From Propionibacteriaceae bacterium (GTDB taxonomy: Bacteria; Actinomycetota; Actinomycetes; Propionibacteriales; Propionibacteriaceae): DNA of 14,589 bases. Location: contig JAIRVA010000213.1 of assembly GCA_031254155.1 (NCBI GenBank), positions 1-14,589 of the forward strand, written 5' to 3'. How positions within the stretch are numbered: position 1 is the stretch's first letter; each line of letters opens with the position of its first letter. Shown here one piece after another: positions 1 through 5,559 of the stretch. The notes beneath the pieces were generated by a model. That model was not told the origin of the DNA. It saw only the letters and a list, made by a program, of their open reading frames with translations, and searched no databases. The translations under genes were made by a program, and so were the position numbers.

Positions 1-452
1 GCACGGTCGTACCACCCGCCGCCGCGGCCCAGCCGGATCCCGCCCGCCGTACCGGCCAAACCGGGCAGAATGACGACGTCCGCCGCCGCCAGGGCGTCCG
101 GTGGCAGCGGTGGGCCCGGGGGTACGGGGATGCCGGCGTACCCGGCCACCAACGCCTCGCCGGCCCAGTCGGCCCAGGCCGGGTCGTGGGCGGAATGGGC
201 CGCGGGCAGGAGGATCCGGACCCCCCACTCGAGCAGGTCGTCGAGCAGCTCGAGCGTCCCCGGCTCGGTCCCCGCCGACACGTAGCAGGCGACCGTCGGG
301 GGTGACATCCGGCGCAAAGCGGCTTGGACGCGGGCCCACCGCCGGGCGTCCGCCTCGGCGGCCTCGGCGGCGTCGCGGACCGCCCGGGTGTGTAAAACCT
401 CGGCCCGGACCTCGGCCTTCGTTGTGTGTCGGGGCGGAAAATCTGGCTCCAT
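1..452 (-). CDS. 5-formyltetrahydrofolate cyclo-ligase, partial (3' end outside window)
   Basis: Converts 5-formyl-THF to 5,10-methenyl-THF using ATP, returning folinate to the cytoplasmic one-carbon pool. Translating the minus strand from the ATG at 452 gives 150 codons open to the window edge. The sequence begins MEPDFPPRHTTKAEVRAEVL, followed by an Ala/Arg-rich helix typical of the family N-terminus, then VACYVSAGTEPGTLELLDDL and ILLPAA. Near the edge it shows the family signature GIRLGRGGGWYDR (nucleotides about 4-42), which contains the nucleotide/substrate-binding glycine loop. Roughly the last 40-50 residues are missing because of the window, not because the gene is broken. The start is set by the ATG lying 6 nt after a TACGAT -10 hexamer, so a leaderless mRNA is likely. 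It is divergent from the MoeA-like gene, and a folate cyclo-ligase next to a MoeA-like gene and an acetyltransferase gene is an arrangement I recall from other actinobacteria. The family call is confident. Confidence 0.9.
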   Translation of the reverse strand, partial: MEPDFPPRHTTKAEVRAEVLHTRAVRDAAEAAEADARRWARVQAALRRMSPPTVACYVSAGTEPGTLELLDDLLEWGVRILLPAAHSAHDPAWADWAGEALVAGYAGIPVPPGPPLPPDALAAADVVILPGLAGTAGGIRLGRGGGWYDR

Positions 453-469
453 GGGCCTATCGTAGGGGC
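453..469. promoter_or_regulatory. Symmetric divergent leaderless promoter
   Basis: Only 17 bp separate the two divergent ATGs. The near-palindrome CCTATCGTAGG at 456-466 gives a plus-strand -10 TATCGT (458-463) and a minus-strand -10 TACGAT (464 down to 459). Each lies 6 nt from the A of its own ATG (470 on plus, 452 on minus). Both transcripts would therefore start at or within a base of the start codon, with no room for a Shine-Dalgarno sequence. No convincing -35 was seen on either side. The two promoters share the same 5-7 bp, so they should be mutually exclusive for one polymerase. Confidence 0.6.
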
Positions 470-1435
470 ATGGCGTTATTCAAGCATCGATCCACGCCTG
501 TGGAAGCCGAGTTGACTCCGGAAGAATCCGTCCTGCCGCTGCTGCCTCCCCCCGCGAAGGACGGCGTCCGCGACTTCTGGCAGCACTGGGACTTTCTGCT
601 GGGCATGGTACCGTCGTTGGCCGAGTTCGGGGTACCCGTACTCGACTCCGTCGGGCTCACGCTGAACGAGTCGATCCTCGCGGTCACGGACCTGGGACCG
701 GTCAAGGCCGGCGAAGTCGTCATTGACAAGGGTACGAAGGTCATCCCGCGGCTGCTGCCCCTGCTGACGGGGATGGGCATCTCGAAGGTGATGGCCCGTC
801 CGAGCCCCCGGGTCATCGTCGCCGCGCTCACCACCGAGGCCGGACCCGCGTCGTACCTCGCCGCCGGGCTGGCCCAGGCCGCTGGCGCGCAGGCGCACCG
901 GCTGGAGTTCGTGTTCACTGACGAGGCGGATCTCGTGGGTGCGATCACGGAACAGCTTGTCCGGGCCGATTTGGTGGTGACCGTCGGTGGTCTGGGCGAA
1001 CCCGGACTCGACCTTACAGCCATCGCTCACCAGATCGGGCCGCACGATTTCACACCAGTGGCCGTGTCGCCGGGCCGCGACCACGGGTTCATCCTCGCCG
1101 AGGAGAAGGTACCGTTGCTGGCCCTGCCCGGCGATGTCTACGGTACGTTCGTCCTGGCCAAACTGTTGTTGGAGCCGATGATCGGGAAGCTCATGGGGGC
1201 AGCGGCGGATCCCGATCTGTTCGGCACGCTTCTCGCCCAGCCGTTGCGCATCGCGCCGAACACCCTGACGTGTGTCCCCGCCACCATTGAGGGCGGCCAC
1301 ATGACGATCACGGGACGGCCCACCGGGCTCGCGGGGATGTACGACATCTACCGGGCCGACGCCCTCGCCGTACTGGCGAGCGAGGACGGTTTCCTGGCCG
1401 CCGAGTCCGAGGCTTTCTACCTGCCGCTCGGCTGA
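470..1435 (+). CDS. Short, divergent MoeA-like (molybdopterin molybdenumtransferase family) protein
   Basis: A 321-residue protein resembling the MoCF/MoeA fold, while canonical MoeA is about 400 residues. Visible pieces are a segment like MoeA domain II/IV (residues 60-95, including VKAGEVVIDKGTKVIPR), then LTGMGISKVMARPSPRVIV leading into the MoCF domain (about 114-245), GGLGEPGLD (173-181), SPGRDHG (200-206), LALPGDV (217-223), LEPMIGKLMG, and a C-terminal beta domain. Compared with true MoeA, the GDEL-type motif is replaced by TTEAG, LPGNP by LPGDV, and the N-terminal substrate region with its DGYA-type motif is missing. It may therefore be a paralogue without molybdenum insertase activity; that is inference. 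The same frame is open upstream to 101, but this ATG lies 6 nt after a -10 hexamer and the upstream part overlaps the cyclo-ligase gene. The next gene starts 11 bp downstream, so they are probably co-transcribed. Confidence 0.75.
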   Translation: MALFKHRSTPVEAELTPEESVLPLLPPPAKDGVRDFWQHWDFLLGMVPSLAEFGVPVLDSVGLTLNESILAVTDLGPVKAGEVVIDKGTKVIPRLLPLLTGMGISKVMARPSPRVIVAALTTEAGPASYLAAGLAQAAGAQAHRLEFVFTDEADLVGAITEQLVRADLVVTVGGLGEPGLDLTAIAHQIGPHDFTPVAVSPGRDHGFILAEEKVPLLALPGDVYGTFVLAKLLLEPMIGKLMGAAADPDLFGTLLAQPLRIAPNTLTCVPATIEGGHMTITGRPTGLAGMYDIYRADALAVLASEDGFLAAESEAFYLPLG

Positions 1436-1446
1436 CGCCCACCGCG

Positions 1447-2085
1447 ATGGCACGCGTGGTCGATGTACCGGCTTTCCCGTCTGCGCACCGCTGGCCGGTG
1501 ACGCTGCGGTACGGGAGTCTGGGGCTCACCCCCTTCCGGCCCCGCGACGTCGACGAGGTGAGCCGGGTCCGCAGTCGCAACGCGGCCTGGCTCAGCCCCT
1601 GGGACGCGACGTCGCCGACGCGCGGGGAAGCGAGCCTCGGCCCGGTGCGGCGGGTCCGGTCGCACTGGGAGCAGGCTCGCGCGGGCCTGGGCCTGCCGTG
1701 GCTCGTCCGGTGGGCGGGTGACGCCGCCCAGCCGGTGATCGGGCAGTGCACGGTCGCGAACGTCGTCTACGGTTCGGCGCAGACGGCGTCGGTCGGGTAC
1801 TGGATCGACCAGCGGTACGCGGGACGTTCCCTCACCCCGCTCGCCGTCGCCATGGCGGTTGACTACTGCTTTCGGACCGTCGGCTTGCACCGCCTCGAGA
1901 TCTGCATCCGCCCCGAGAACCGGCCCAGTCTGCGGGTGGCGGAGAAGCTGGGTTTCCGGTACGAGGGCCGCCGCCCGCGGTACATCCACATCGCCGGCGA
2001 CTGGCGTGACCACGAGATCTTCGCCTGTACAAAGGAGGAAGCCGGCGACGGCCTGGTACCCCGCGTGGCGGGCCTGTTAGGTTAA
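1447..2085 (+). CDS. GNAT N-acetyltransferase, RimJ/RimL type
   Basis: A 212-residue acetyl-CoA-dependent N-acetyltransferase of the family that modifies protein N-termini or small amines; the substrate cannot be read from sequence. The N-terminal part (residues 18-45) carries the strand and helix start LRYGSLGLTPFRPRDVDEV. The core beta strands are QPVIGQCTVANVVYG (95-109) and ASVGYWIDQRYAGRSLTPLA (114-133). The QRYAGRSLTP stretch corresponds to the acetyl-CoA pyrophosphate loop, in a degenerate form of Q/RxxGxG/A. It ends with the typical RimJ block LHRLEICIRPENRPSLRVAEKLGF (147-170) and GDWRDHEIFA (184-193). It begins 11 bp after the MoeA-like stop with no clear Shine-Dalgarno sequence, so it is probably translated from the same transcript. 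cobT follows after 51 bp but has its own promoter-like hexamer. Confidence 0.87.
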   Translation: MARVVDVPAFPSAHRWPVTLRYGSLGLTPFRPRDVDEVSRVRSRNAAWLSPWDATSPTRGEASLGPVRRVRSHWEQARAGLGLPWLVRWAGDAAQPVIGQCTVANVVYGSAQTASVGYWIDQRYAGRSLTPLAVAMAVDYCFRTVGLHRLEICIRPENRPSLRVAEKLGFRYEGRRPRYIHIAGDWRDHEIFACTKEEAGDGLVPRVAGLLG

Positions 2086-2124
2086 GGATTGCCGCCGGGC
2101 GGAAGAAGCGTACCCGCTTATGGA

Positions 2125-2130
2125 TAAACT
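2125..2130 (+). promoter_or_regulatory. -10 element of a leaderless cobT promoter
   Basis: TAAACT lies 6 nt upstream of the GTG at 2137, so the predicted transcript starts at the initiation codon. No Shine-Dalgarno sequence lies in the 51-bp gap after the acetyltransferase gene, and the gap is too short for a cobalamin riboswitch. A clear -35 was not found. Confidence 0.5.
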
Positions 2131-2136
2131 GTTCCG

Positions 2137-3165
2137 GTGACGAACTTGAGTGAACAAATCGCGGATGCGATCAATAACAAGACCAAACCTCGTGGCGCTC
2201 TGGGGGCGCTGGAGGATCTCGCCGCGCGGGTGGCGACGATCCAGGGGACCGTGACTCCCGTCCTGGCGAAGCCGGCGATCCTCGTGTTCGCGGCCGACCA
2301 CGGGCTGGCCCGCGAACCGGTGAGCGCGTACCCCCGCGAAGTGACCGCCCAGATGGCGCTGAACATCCTGGCCGGCGGGGCGGGGATTAACGTCTTTTGC
2401 CGCCAGCACGGGATTGACGTGGTCCTCACCGACGCGGGCGTCGATTGGCCCGGTGACAAGCCTGAAGGGATGGTTGACCACTGGATGGGGCCGGGGACCG
2501 CGAGTTCACTGGCCGGTGATGCGATGACCGCCGACGAGGTGGAAGGCTGCCTCACGGCGGGTGCGGACGTGGTTGACCAGGAGGTTGATCCGGACTCCAC
2601 TATCGTGGGTTTTGGCGAGCTGGGGATCGGCAACACGAGTGCCGCGAGCCTGATCGTGAGCGCGCTGACGGGGCTGCCGCTCGCGGACTGCGTCGGGCCG
2701 GGGACGGGGCTCGCGGGCTCGGGTCTCGCCAAGAAGCTGGAGTTGCTGGGCGCGGTCCAGGCCCGCCACCCGCAGCCGGCGACGGGCCGGGCGGCGCTGG
2801 CGATGTTCGGCGGGTACGAGTTGGCGCAGATGAGCGGGGCCATGCGGCGGGCGTACCAGACCGGCCGGATCCTCATGATCGACGGTTTCGTCGCGACCGC
2901 CGCGTTGCTCGCGGTGTGGAGGGACGAGCCCGGGATCTTGGACAACGCGGTCTTCTGTCACGAGTCGGGGGAGCCGGGTCACACCCGTGTCCTCGCGTTC
3001 CTCGGGGTGAAACCGCTGGTCAGCCTCGGTATGCGGCTGGGGGAGGGTACGGGTTGCGCGGTCGCGTACCCCCTTATCGCCAGCGCGGTCGCCTTCCTCA
3101 CCGAGATGGCGAGCTTCGACCAGGCGGGCGTGTCGACTGGTGAGCCGGAGGCCCAGGCGGCGTGA
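2137..3165 (+). CDS. cobT: Nicotinate-nucleotide--dimethylbenzimidazole phosphoribosyltransferase CobT
   Basis: Transfers phosphoribose from nicotinate mononucleotide to the lower-ligand base (normally 5,6-dimethylbenzimidazole), giving alpha-ribazole phosphate for cobalamin assembly in the cytoplasm. The 342-residue protein has the expected family length. Signatures are KPRGALGALE (17-26), AADHG (52-56), GELGIGNTS (160-168), CVGPGTGL, RILMIDGF, a degenerate HESGEPGH, and MRLGEGTGCAVAYPL, where Glu303 corresponds to the catalytic glutamate near the C-terminus of CobT. The usual SAEPGH reads SGEPGH here. The start is a GTG supported by the -10 spacing and by MTNLSEQIADAI as a normal family N-terminus. 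The stop TGA overlaps the cobS start in GTGA, so the two are translationally coupled. It is the first gene of a cobT-cobS-cobC operon. Confidence 0.95.
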   Translation: MTNLSEQIADAINNKTKPRGALGALEDLAARVATIQGTVTPVLAKPAILVFAADHGLAREPVSAYPREVTAQMALNILAGGAGINVFCRQHGIDVVLTDAGVDWPGDKPEGMVDHWMGPGTASSLAGDAMTADEVEGCLTAGADVVDQEVDPDSTIVGFGELGIGNTSAASLIVSALTGLPLADCVGPGTGLAGSGLAKKLELLGAVQARHPQPATGRAALAMFGGYELAQMSGAMRRAYQTGRILMIDGFVATAALLAVWRDEPGILDNAVFCHESGEPGHTRVLAFLGVKPLVSLGMRLGEGTGCAVAYPLIASAVAFLTEMASFDQAGVSTGEPEAQAA

Positions 3166-3983
3166 CCGCTCCCGCCGTACCACCCCCTGCCCGCCGGGAG
3201 CACCGGCTGGCGACGGAGGTACGGCTGGGGTTCACCGCCGTCATGTTCTACACGCGGCTCCCGGTACCGGCGTGGGTCGGCTACTCCGACGCGCAGGCGA
3301 GCCGGTCGATCCGCTACTTCCCGGCGATCGGCTGGCTCGTCGGCGGTGTCGTCGCGGGGACACTGGGGCTCGCGGCGTGGGTGTTGCCGGTGCCGGTCGC
3401 CGTCGTGCTCGGGTTGGCCGCCGGGGTGTTGCTGACCGGCGGTTTCCACGAGGACGGGTTCGCGGATGTCTGCGACGGGTTCGGCGGTGGGCGCGACAAG
3501 CAGCGGACCCTCGACATCATGAAGGACTCGCGCCTGGGCGCGTACGCGGTCCTGGGTCTCATTCTGCTCTTCGGGGTCAAGTTCACCGCGCTTGCCGCGC
3601 TCACGGGCTTCGGGGTCTGGGGCGGCCTCGCGGCGGTGGTGTTCGCGCACGTGCTCAGCCGGTGGTGCGTGGTGACGATCATGGCGGGGGGGACGTACGC
3701 GCGGGACGACGCCTCCAGCAAGGTGAAGGCGAACGCGCGGCCCGTCTCCGGGCCGGGACTGGTCGTCGCGACGTTATGGCTTGTCCCGGTGGTGGGGTTG
3801 GCGTGGTGGCACCCGTGGTGGCTGGTGGCCGTACCGGTGGCGTACCTCGTCCGGCTGGGCCTCGGGCGGTGGTTCCGGCGCCGCCTCGGCGGCTACACGG
3901 GCGACTGCCTCGGTGCGGCCCAGCAGATCCTGGAGGTGGTGACGCTGCTCGTCGTCCTCGGGTGCGCGGGCGCCGGGCTGTGA
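3162..3983 (+). CDS. cobS: Adenosylcobinamide-GDP ribazoletransferase (cobalamin synthase) CobS
   Basis: Integral membrane enzyme that joins adenosylcobinamide-GDP with alpha-ribazole (or its phosphate) to give adenosylcobalamin (phosphate). The 273 residues are mostly hydrophobic, with several membrane segments (for example about 55-92, 126-150, 152-175 and 190-225). Family signatures are TRLPVP (31-36), RYFPAIGWLVG (51-61), the acidic metal-binding stretch GGFHEDGFADVCDGFGGG (93-110), MKDSRLGAYA (120-129), and GGYTGDCLGAAQQILEV near the C-terminus. The GTG start overlaps the cobT stop and its own TGA overlaps the GTG of cobC, so three genes are coupled by 4-bp GTGA overlaps. This should keep enzymes acting on the same lower-ligand intermediate at matched levels. 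Confidence 0.94.
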   Translation: MTAPAVPPPARREHRLATEVRLGFTAVMFYTRLPVPAWVGYSDAQASRSIRYFPAIGWLVGGVVAGTLGLAAWVLPVPVAVVLGLAAGVLLTGGFHEDGFADVCDGFGGGRDKQRTLDIMKDSRLGAYAVLGLILLFGVKFTALAALTGFGVWGGLAAVVFAHVLSRWCVVTIMAGGTYARDDASSKVKANARPVSGPGLVVATLWLVPVVGLAWWHPWWLVAVPVAYLVRLGLGRWFRRRLGGYTGDCLGAAQQILEVVTLLVVLGCAGAGL

Positions 3984-4561
3984 AAGTCTTCTTGGTCCGG
4001 CACCCCGAGCCGGTCGGCGGGGCGGGGGTGTGTTACGGGCGGACGGATCTAGCGGTCACCCCGGCGGCGGTACGCGCGGTGGCCGCGACGGTTTGCGCGC
4101 GTTTGCCCGGGCGGGTCGACGCGGTGGTGTCGAGCCCGCTCACGCGGTGCCGCGCGCTCGCGGAAGAGGTGGTACGACTGGTCGGCAGCCAGGGGGACCG
4201 CCCGGGTGGCGCGCCGGGTGTCGAGTGCGATGACCGCCTGATGGAACTGGATTTCGGGGCGTGGGAGGGCCGGCGGTGGGACGACATCGACCGGGCCGAG
4301 TTCGACCAGTGGGCCGCTGACTACGTCCAACGACGAGTCCCAGGTGGTGAGTCGTGGGCCGATGTCCGTCGCCGGGTCGGCTCGTACGTCGCCGACCTGC
4401 GGCACCGGCCCTGGAACATCGTGGTGGTCGTGACCCACGCCGGGGTGATCCGGGCGTGGCTGTCCCTCACCCGAGGTATCCCGCTCGAGGCGACCTGGGA
4501 CATCGACCTCCCGTATGGCGTTGTCTGGGATCCGTCCCAACCGTCACCCAGGCGCGGGTAG
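3980..4561 (+). CDS. cobC: Histidine phosphatase, probable alpha-ribazole phosphatase CobC
   Basis: A 193-residue histidine-phosphatase-superfamily protein. It begins VKVFLVRHPEP with the phospho-acceptor His8 in the RHxxP form; RHPEP is common in cobalamin-linked members. It then shows CYGRTDL, SSPLTRCRALAE, a MELDFGAWEGRRWDDI block that carries the acidic proton donor, GGESWADVRRRV, and the second active-site histidine in VVVVTHAGVIRAWL (His153). The role proposed is removal of phosphate from alpha-ribazole phosphate or from adenosylcobalamin phosphate. That rests on its position, overlapping cobS by GTGA. The same frame is open upstream through cobS, but that part is a shadow and the GTG at 3980 gives the family N-terminus. 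No cobU/cobP (cobinamide kinase/guanylyltransferase) is in the window. Confidence 0.85.
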   Translation: MKVFLVRHPEPVGGAGVCYGRTDLAVTPAAVRAVAATVCARLPGRVDAVVSSPLTRCRALAEEVVRLVGSQGDRPGGAPGVECDDRLMELDFGAWEGRRWDDIDRAEFDQWAADYVQRRVPGGESWADVRRRVGSYVADLRHRPWNIVVVVTHAGVIRAWLSLTRGIPLEATWDIDLPYGVVWDPSQPSPRRG

Positions 4562-4595
4562 TGACTCATCACCCCCACCAACGCTCAGGACCACC

Positions 4596-4623
4596 CGTGA
4601 TGTTCACATCGCAGCGCATCACG
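4596..4623. other. Small inverted repeat downstream of cobC
   Basis: Perfect 7-bp arms CGTGATG (4596-4602) and CATCACG (4617-4623) around a 14-nt loop, starting 35 bp after the cobC stop. No T-rich tract follows immediately. It could be a weak terminator of the cob operon or chance. Confidence 0.25.
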
Positions 4624-4636
4624 TCTTGCCTCAAGT

Positions 4637-4682
4637 TGATCGCGAAATGTGAGCGGGTGCCTCACGTATTGTGATCGCGAAA
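4637..4682. repeat. Two direct repeats TGATCGCGAAA
   Basis: Two identical 11-bp copies at 4637-4647 and 4672-4682, 35 bp apart start to start. Between them is a short dyad (GTGAG...CTCAC), and the second copy partly overlaps a TCAC-N5-GTGA dyad (4662-4674). It may be a regulator-binding region or a remnant; no gene obviously depends on it. Confidence 0.4.
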
Positions 4683-4811
4683 CGGGTTCATGTGGTGTGC
4701 CGGGTGCGGGACTATCCCAAAAACGGTGGGGTGGGGGACTGGTCTGAGCCTTTGGCAGTCGTTTTGGTCTGTGCGAGATTCGTGACATCGGTTCAGTTGA
4801 TGTCGGCGAGT

Positions 4812-4940
4812 TCAGCTGTCCTCGGCAAGAATTTCTTCAACTAGATCAGTTGTAATGGGAGGGCCTGTGACCGTCGCGAGGCTCGCCAAAGGATCATCGC
4901 CGGGTTCGACAGTGATCTGGGGTTGCGGATCTGTCGGCAT
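4812..4940 (-). CDS. Possible 42-residue acidic protein downstream of purE
   Basis: Reading the minus strand from the ATG at 4940 gives 42 codons and a TGA, starting MPTDPQPQITVEPGDDPLAS and ending TTDLVEEILAEDS. It starts 11 nt after the purE stop, so it could be translated from the purE mRNA, but no good Shine-Dalgarno sequence precedes the ATG. It is strongly acidic, with a predicted C-terminal helix. Third codon positions are G/C-rich in the first half but A/T-rich in the second (ATT ACA ACT GAT CTA GTT GAA GAA ATT CTT), unlike real genes nearby, so the 3' half may come from foreign or non-coding DNA. I do not recognise the family. Short acidic tails like this occur in antitoxins, but no toxin gene is adjacent. 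Confidence 0.35.
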   Translation of the reverse strand: MPTDPQPQITVEPGDDPLASLATVTGPPITTDLVEEILAEDS

Positions 4941-4951
4941 GACACTCTGGG

Positions 4952-5455
4952 TTAGGCCAATGCGGCCGCGAGAGCGCGGACTTTTTCGCCCTTGGCTTCG
5001 GCGGCCTTGGTGAGGGAAGCCTGGAAGGCCAGGACCTTCTCCCGCAGCGCGTCGTCCCCGGCGGCGAGGATGCGGACGGCGAGCAGACCGGCGTTGCGGG
5101 CGGCGCCGACGCCGACGGTGGCGACCGGGACGCCGGCCGGCATCTGGACGATTGACAGCAGCGAGTCGAGGCCGTCAAGTTGTTTCAGGGGGACGGGTAC
5201 GCCGATGACGGGCAGCGGGGTGACCGCCGCCAGGACGCCGGGCAGGTGGGCGGCCCCGCCGGCTCCCGCAATGATGACCCTGAGCCCTCGGCCCGCCGCC
5301 GCGCGGGCGTACGCGATTGTGGCGTCCGGCATCCGGTGGGCGGAGATCGCGTCGGCCTCGAAGGGGACGCCGAACTCGGCCAGGGCCTTCGCCGCCTCGG
5401 CCATGACCGGCCAGTCCGAATCGGAACCCATCAGGATGCTGACCAGGGGGGACAT
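4952..5455 (-). CDS. purE: N5-carboxyaminoimidazole ribonucleotide mutase PurE (class I)
   Basis: Catalyses N5-CAIR to CAIR in de novo purine synthesis. The 167-residue protein has the family length. Signatures are VSILMGSDSDWPVM (5-18) with the phosphate-binding SDSD, ISAHRMPD (37-44) with the active-site His40 region, and IIAGAGGAAHLPGVLAA (61-77), followed by LPVIGVPV and MPAGVPVATVGVG. The presence of GAGGAAHLPG fits the bacterial class I mutase. The frame is open upstream to 5524, but the ATG at 5455 is preceded 7 nt away by GAGAAAGG, a fair Shine-Dalgarno sequence, and gives the normal N-terminus. The usual partner purK (N5-CAIR synthetase) is not adjacent in this window. It is divergent from pncB, with 104 bp between them. 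Confidence 0.95.
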   Translation of the reverse strand: MSPLVSILMGSDSDWPVMAEAAKALAEFGVPFEADAISAHRMPDATIAYARAAAGRGLRVIIAGAGGAAHLPGVLAAVTPLPVIGVPVPLKQLDGLDSLLSIVQMPAGVPVATVGVGAARNAGLLAVRILAAGDDALREKVLAFQASLTKAAEAKGEKVRALAAALA

Positions 5456-5493
5456 GGGGGTACCTTTCTCTCGCGCGGTTGCGTTGCCTAACC

Positions 5494-5499
5494 AGCGTA
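5494..5499 (-). promoter_or_regulatory. Probable purE -10 element
   Basis: TACGCT on the minus strand lies 38 nt upstream of the purE ATG. TTGCGT sits 19 bp further upstream as a possible -35. This would give an mRNA with a leader of about 30 nt including the GAGAAAGG ribosome-binding site (5463-5470), unlike the leaderless neighbours. Confidence 0.4.
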
Positions 5500-5546
5500 C
5501 TCCGCCGCGCTCGGGGAAACGCAAGCGGCGGGCCCGGTGAACGTCC

Positions 5547-5552
5547 TACACT
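5547..5552 (+). promoter_or_regulatory. -10 element of a leaderless pncB promoter
   Basis: TACACT lies 7 nt upstream of the ATG at 5560, so transcription is expected to begin at or next to the start codon. There is no Shine-Dalgarno sequence at a useful distance. No -35 match was seen. Confidence 0.55.
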
Positions 5553-5559
5553 TGTCGTC

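Larger units (their letters stand above)
4562..4811. other. Gene-poor, AT-richer intergenic stretch
   Basis: No ORF here resembles a protein; the minus-strand ORF at 4585-4788 has no recognisable features. The stretch is less GC-rich than its neighbours. It holds an 11-bp direct repeat TGATCGCGAAA (4637-4647 and 4672-4682) flanking a short inverted repeat GTGAG/CTCAC (4649-4653 and 4661-4665). It also holds a sequence beginning GGGACTATCCC at 4708 followed by AAAAACGGTGG, which looks like an insertion-sequence end to me, though no partner end is present. No GTAC tetramer occurs between 4562 and 4951, although GTAC is common elsewhere in the window. It may be the scar of an old insertion between convergent cobC and purE. 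Confidence 0.4.

Noticed and set aside
101..469. Upstream extension of the MoeA-like reading frame
   Set aside because: Arg/Pro-rich shadow antisense to the cyclo-ligase gene; the ATG at 470 has the -10 spacing and gives a sensible N-terminus.
476..1453. Long minus-strand open frame opposite the MoeA-like gene
   Set aside because: High-GC shadow rich in Arg, Gln and Gly without any recognisable motif.
2086..2136. Cobalamin riboswitch ahead of cobT (and likewise ahead of metH at 11058-11118)
   Set aside because: The gaps are 51 and 61 bp, far too short, and no B12-box-like sequence was seen.
4585..4788. 67-codon minus-strand ORF between cobC and the small ORF
   Set aside because: No ribosome-binding site, no native codon bias and no recognisable protein features.
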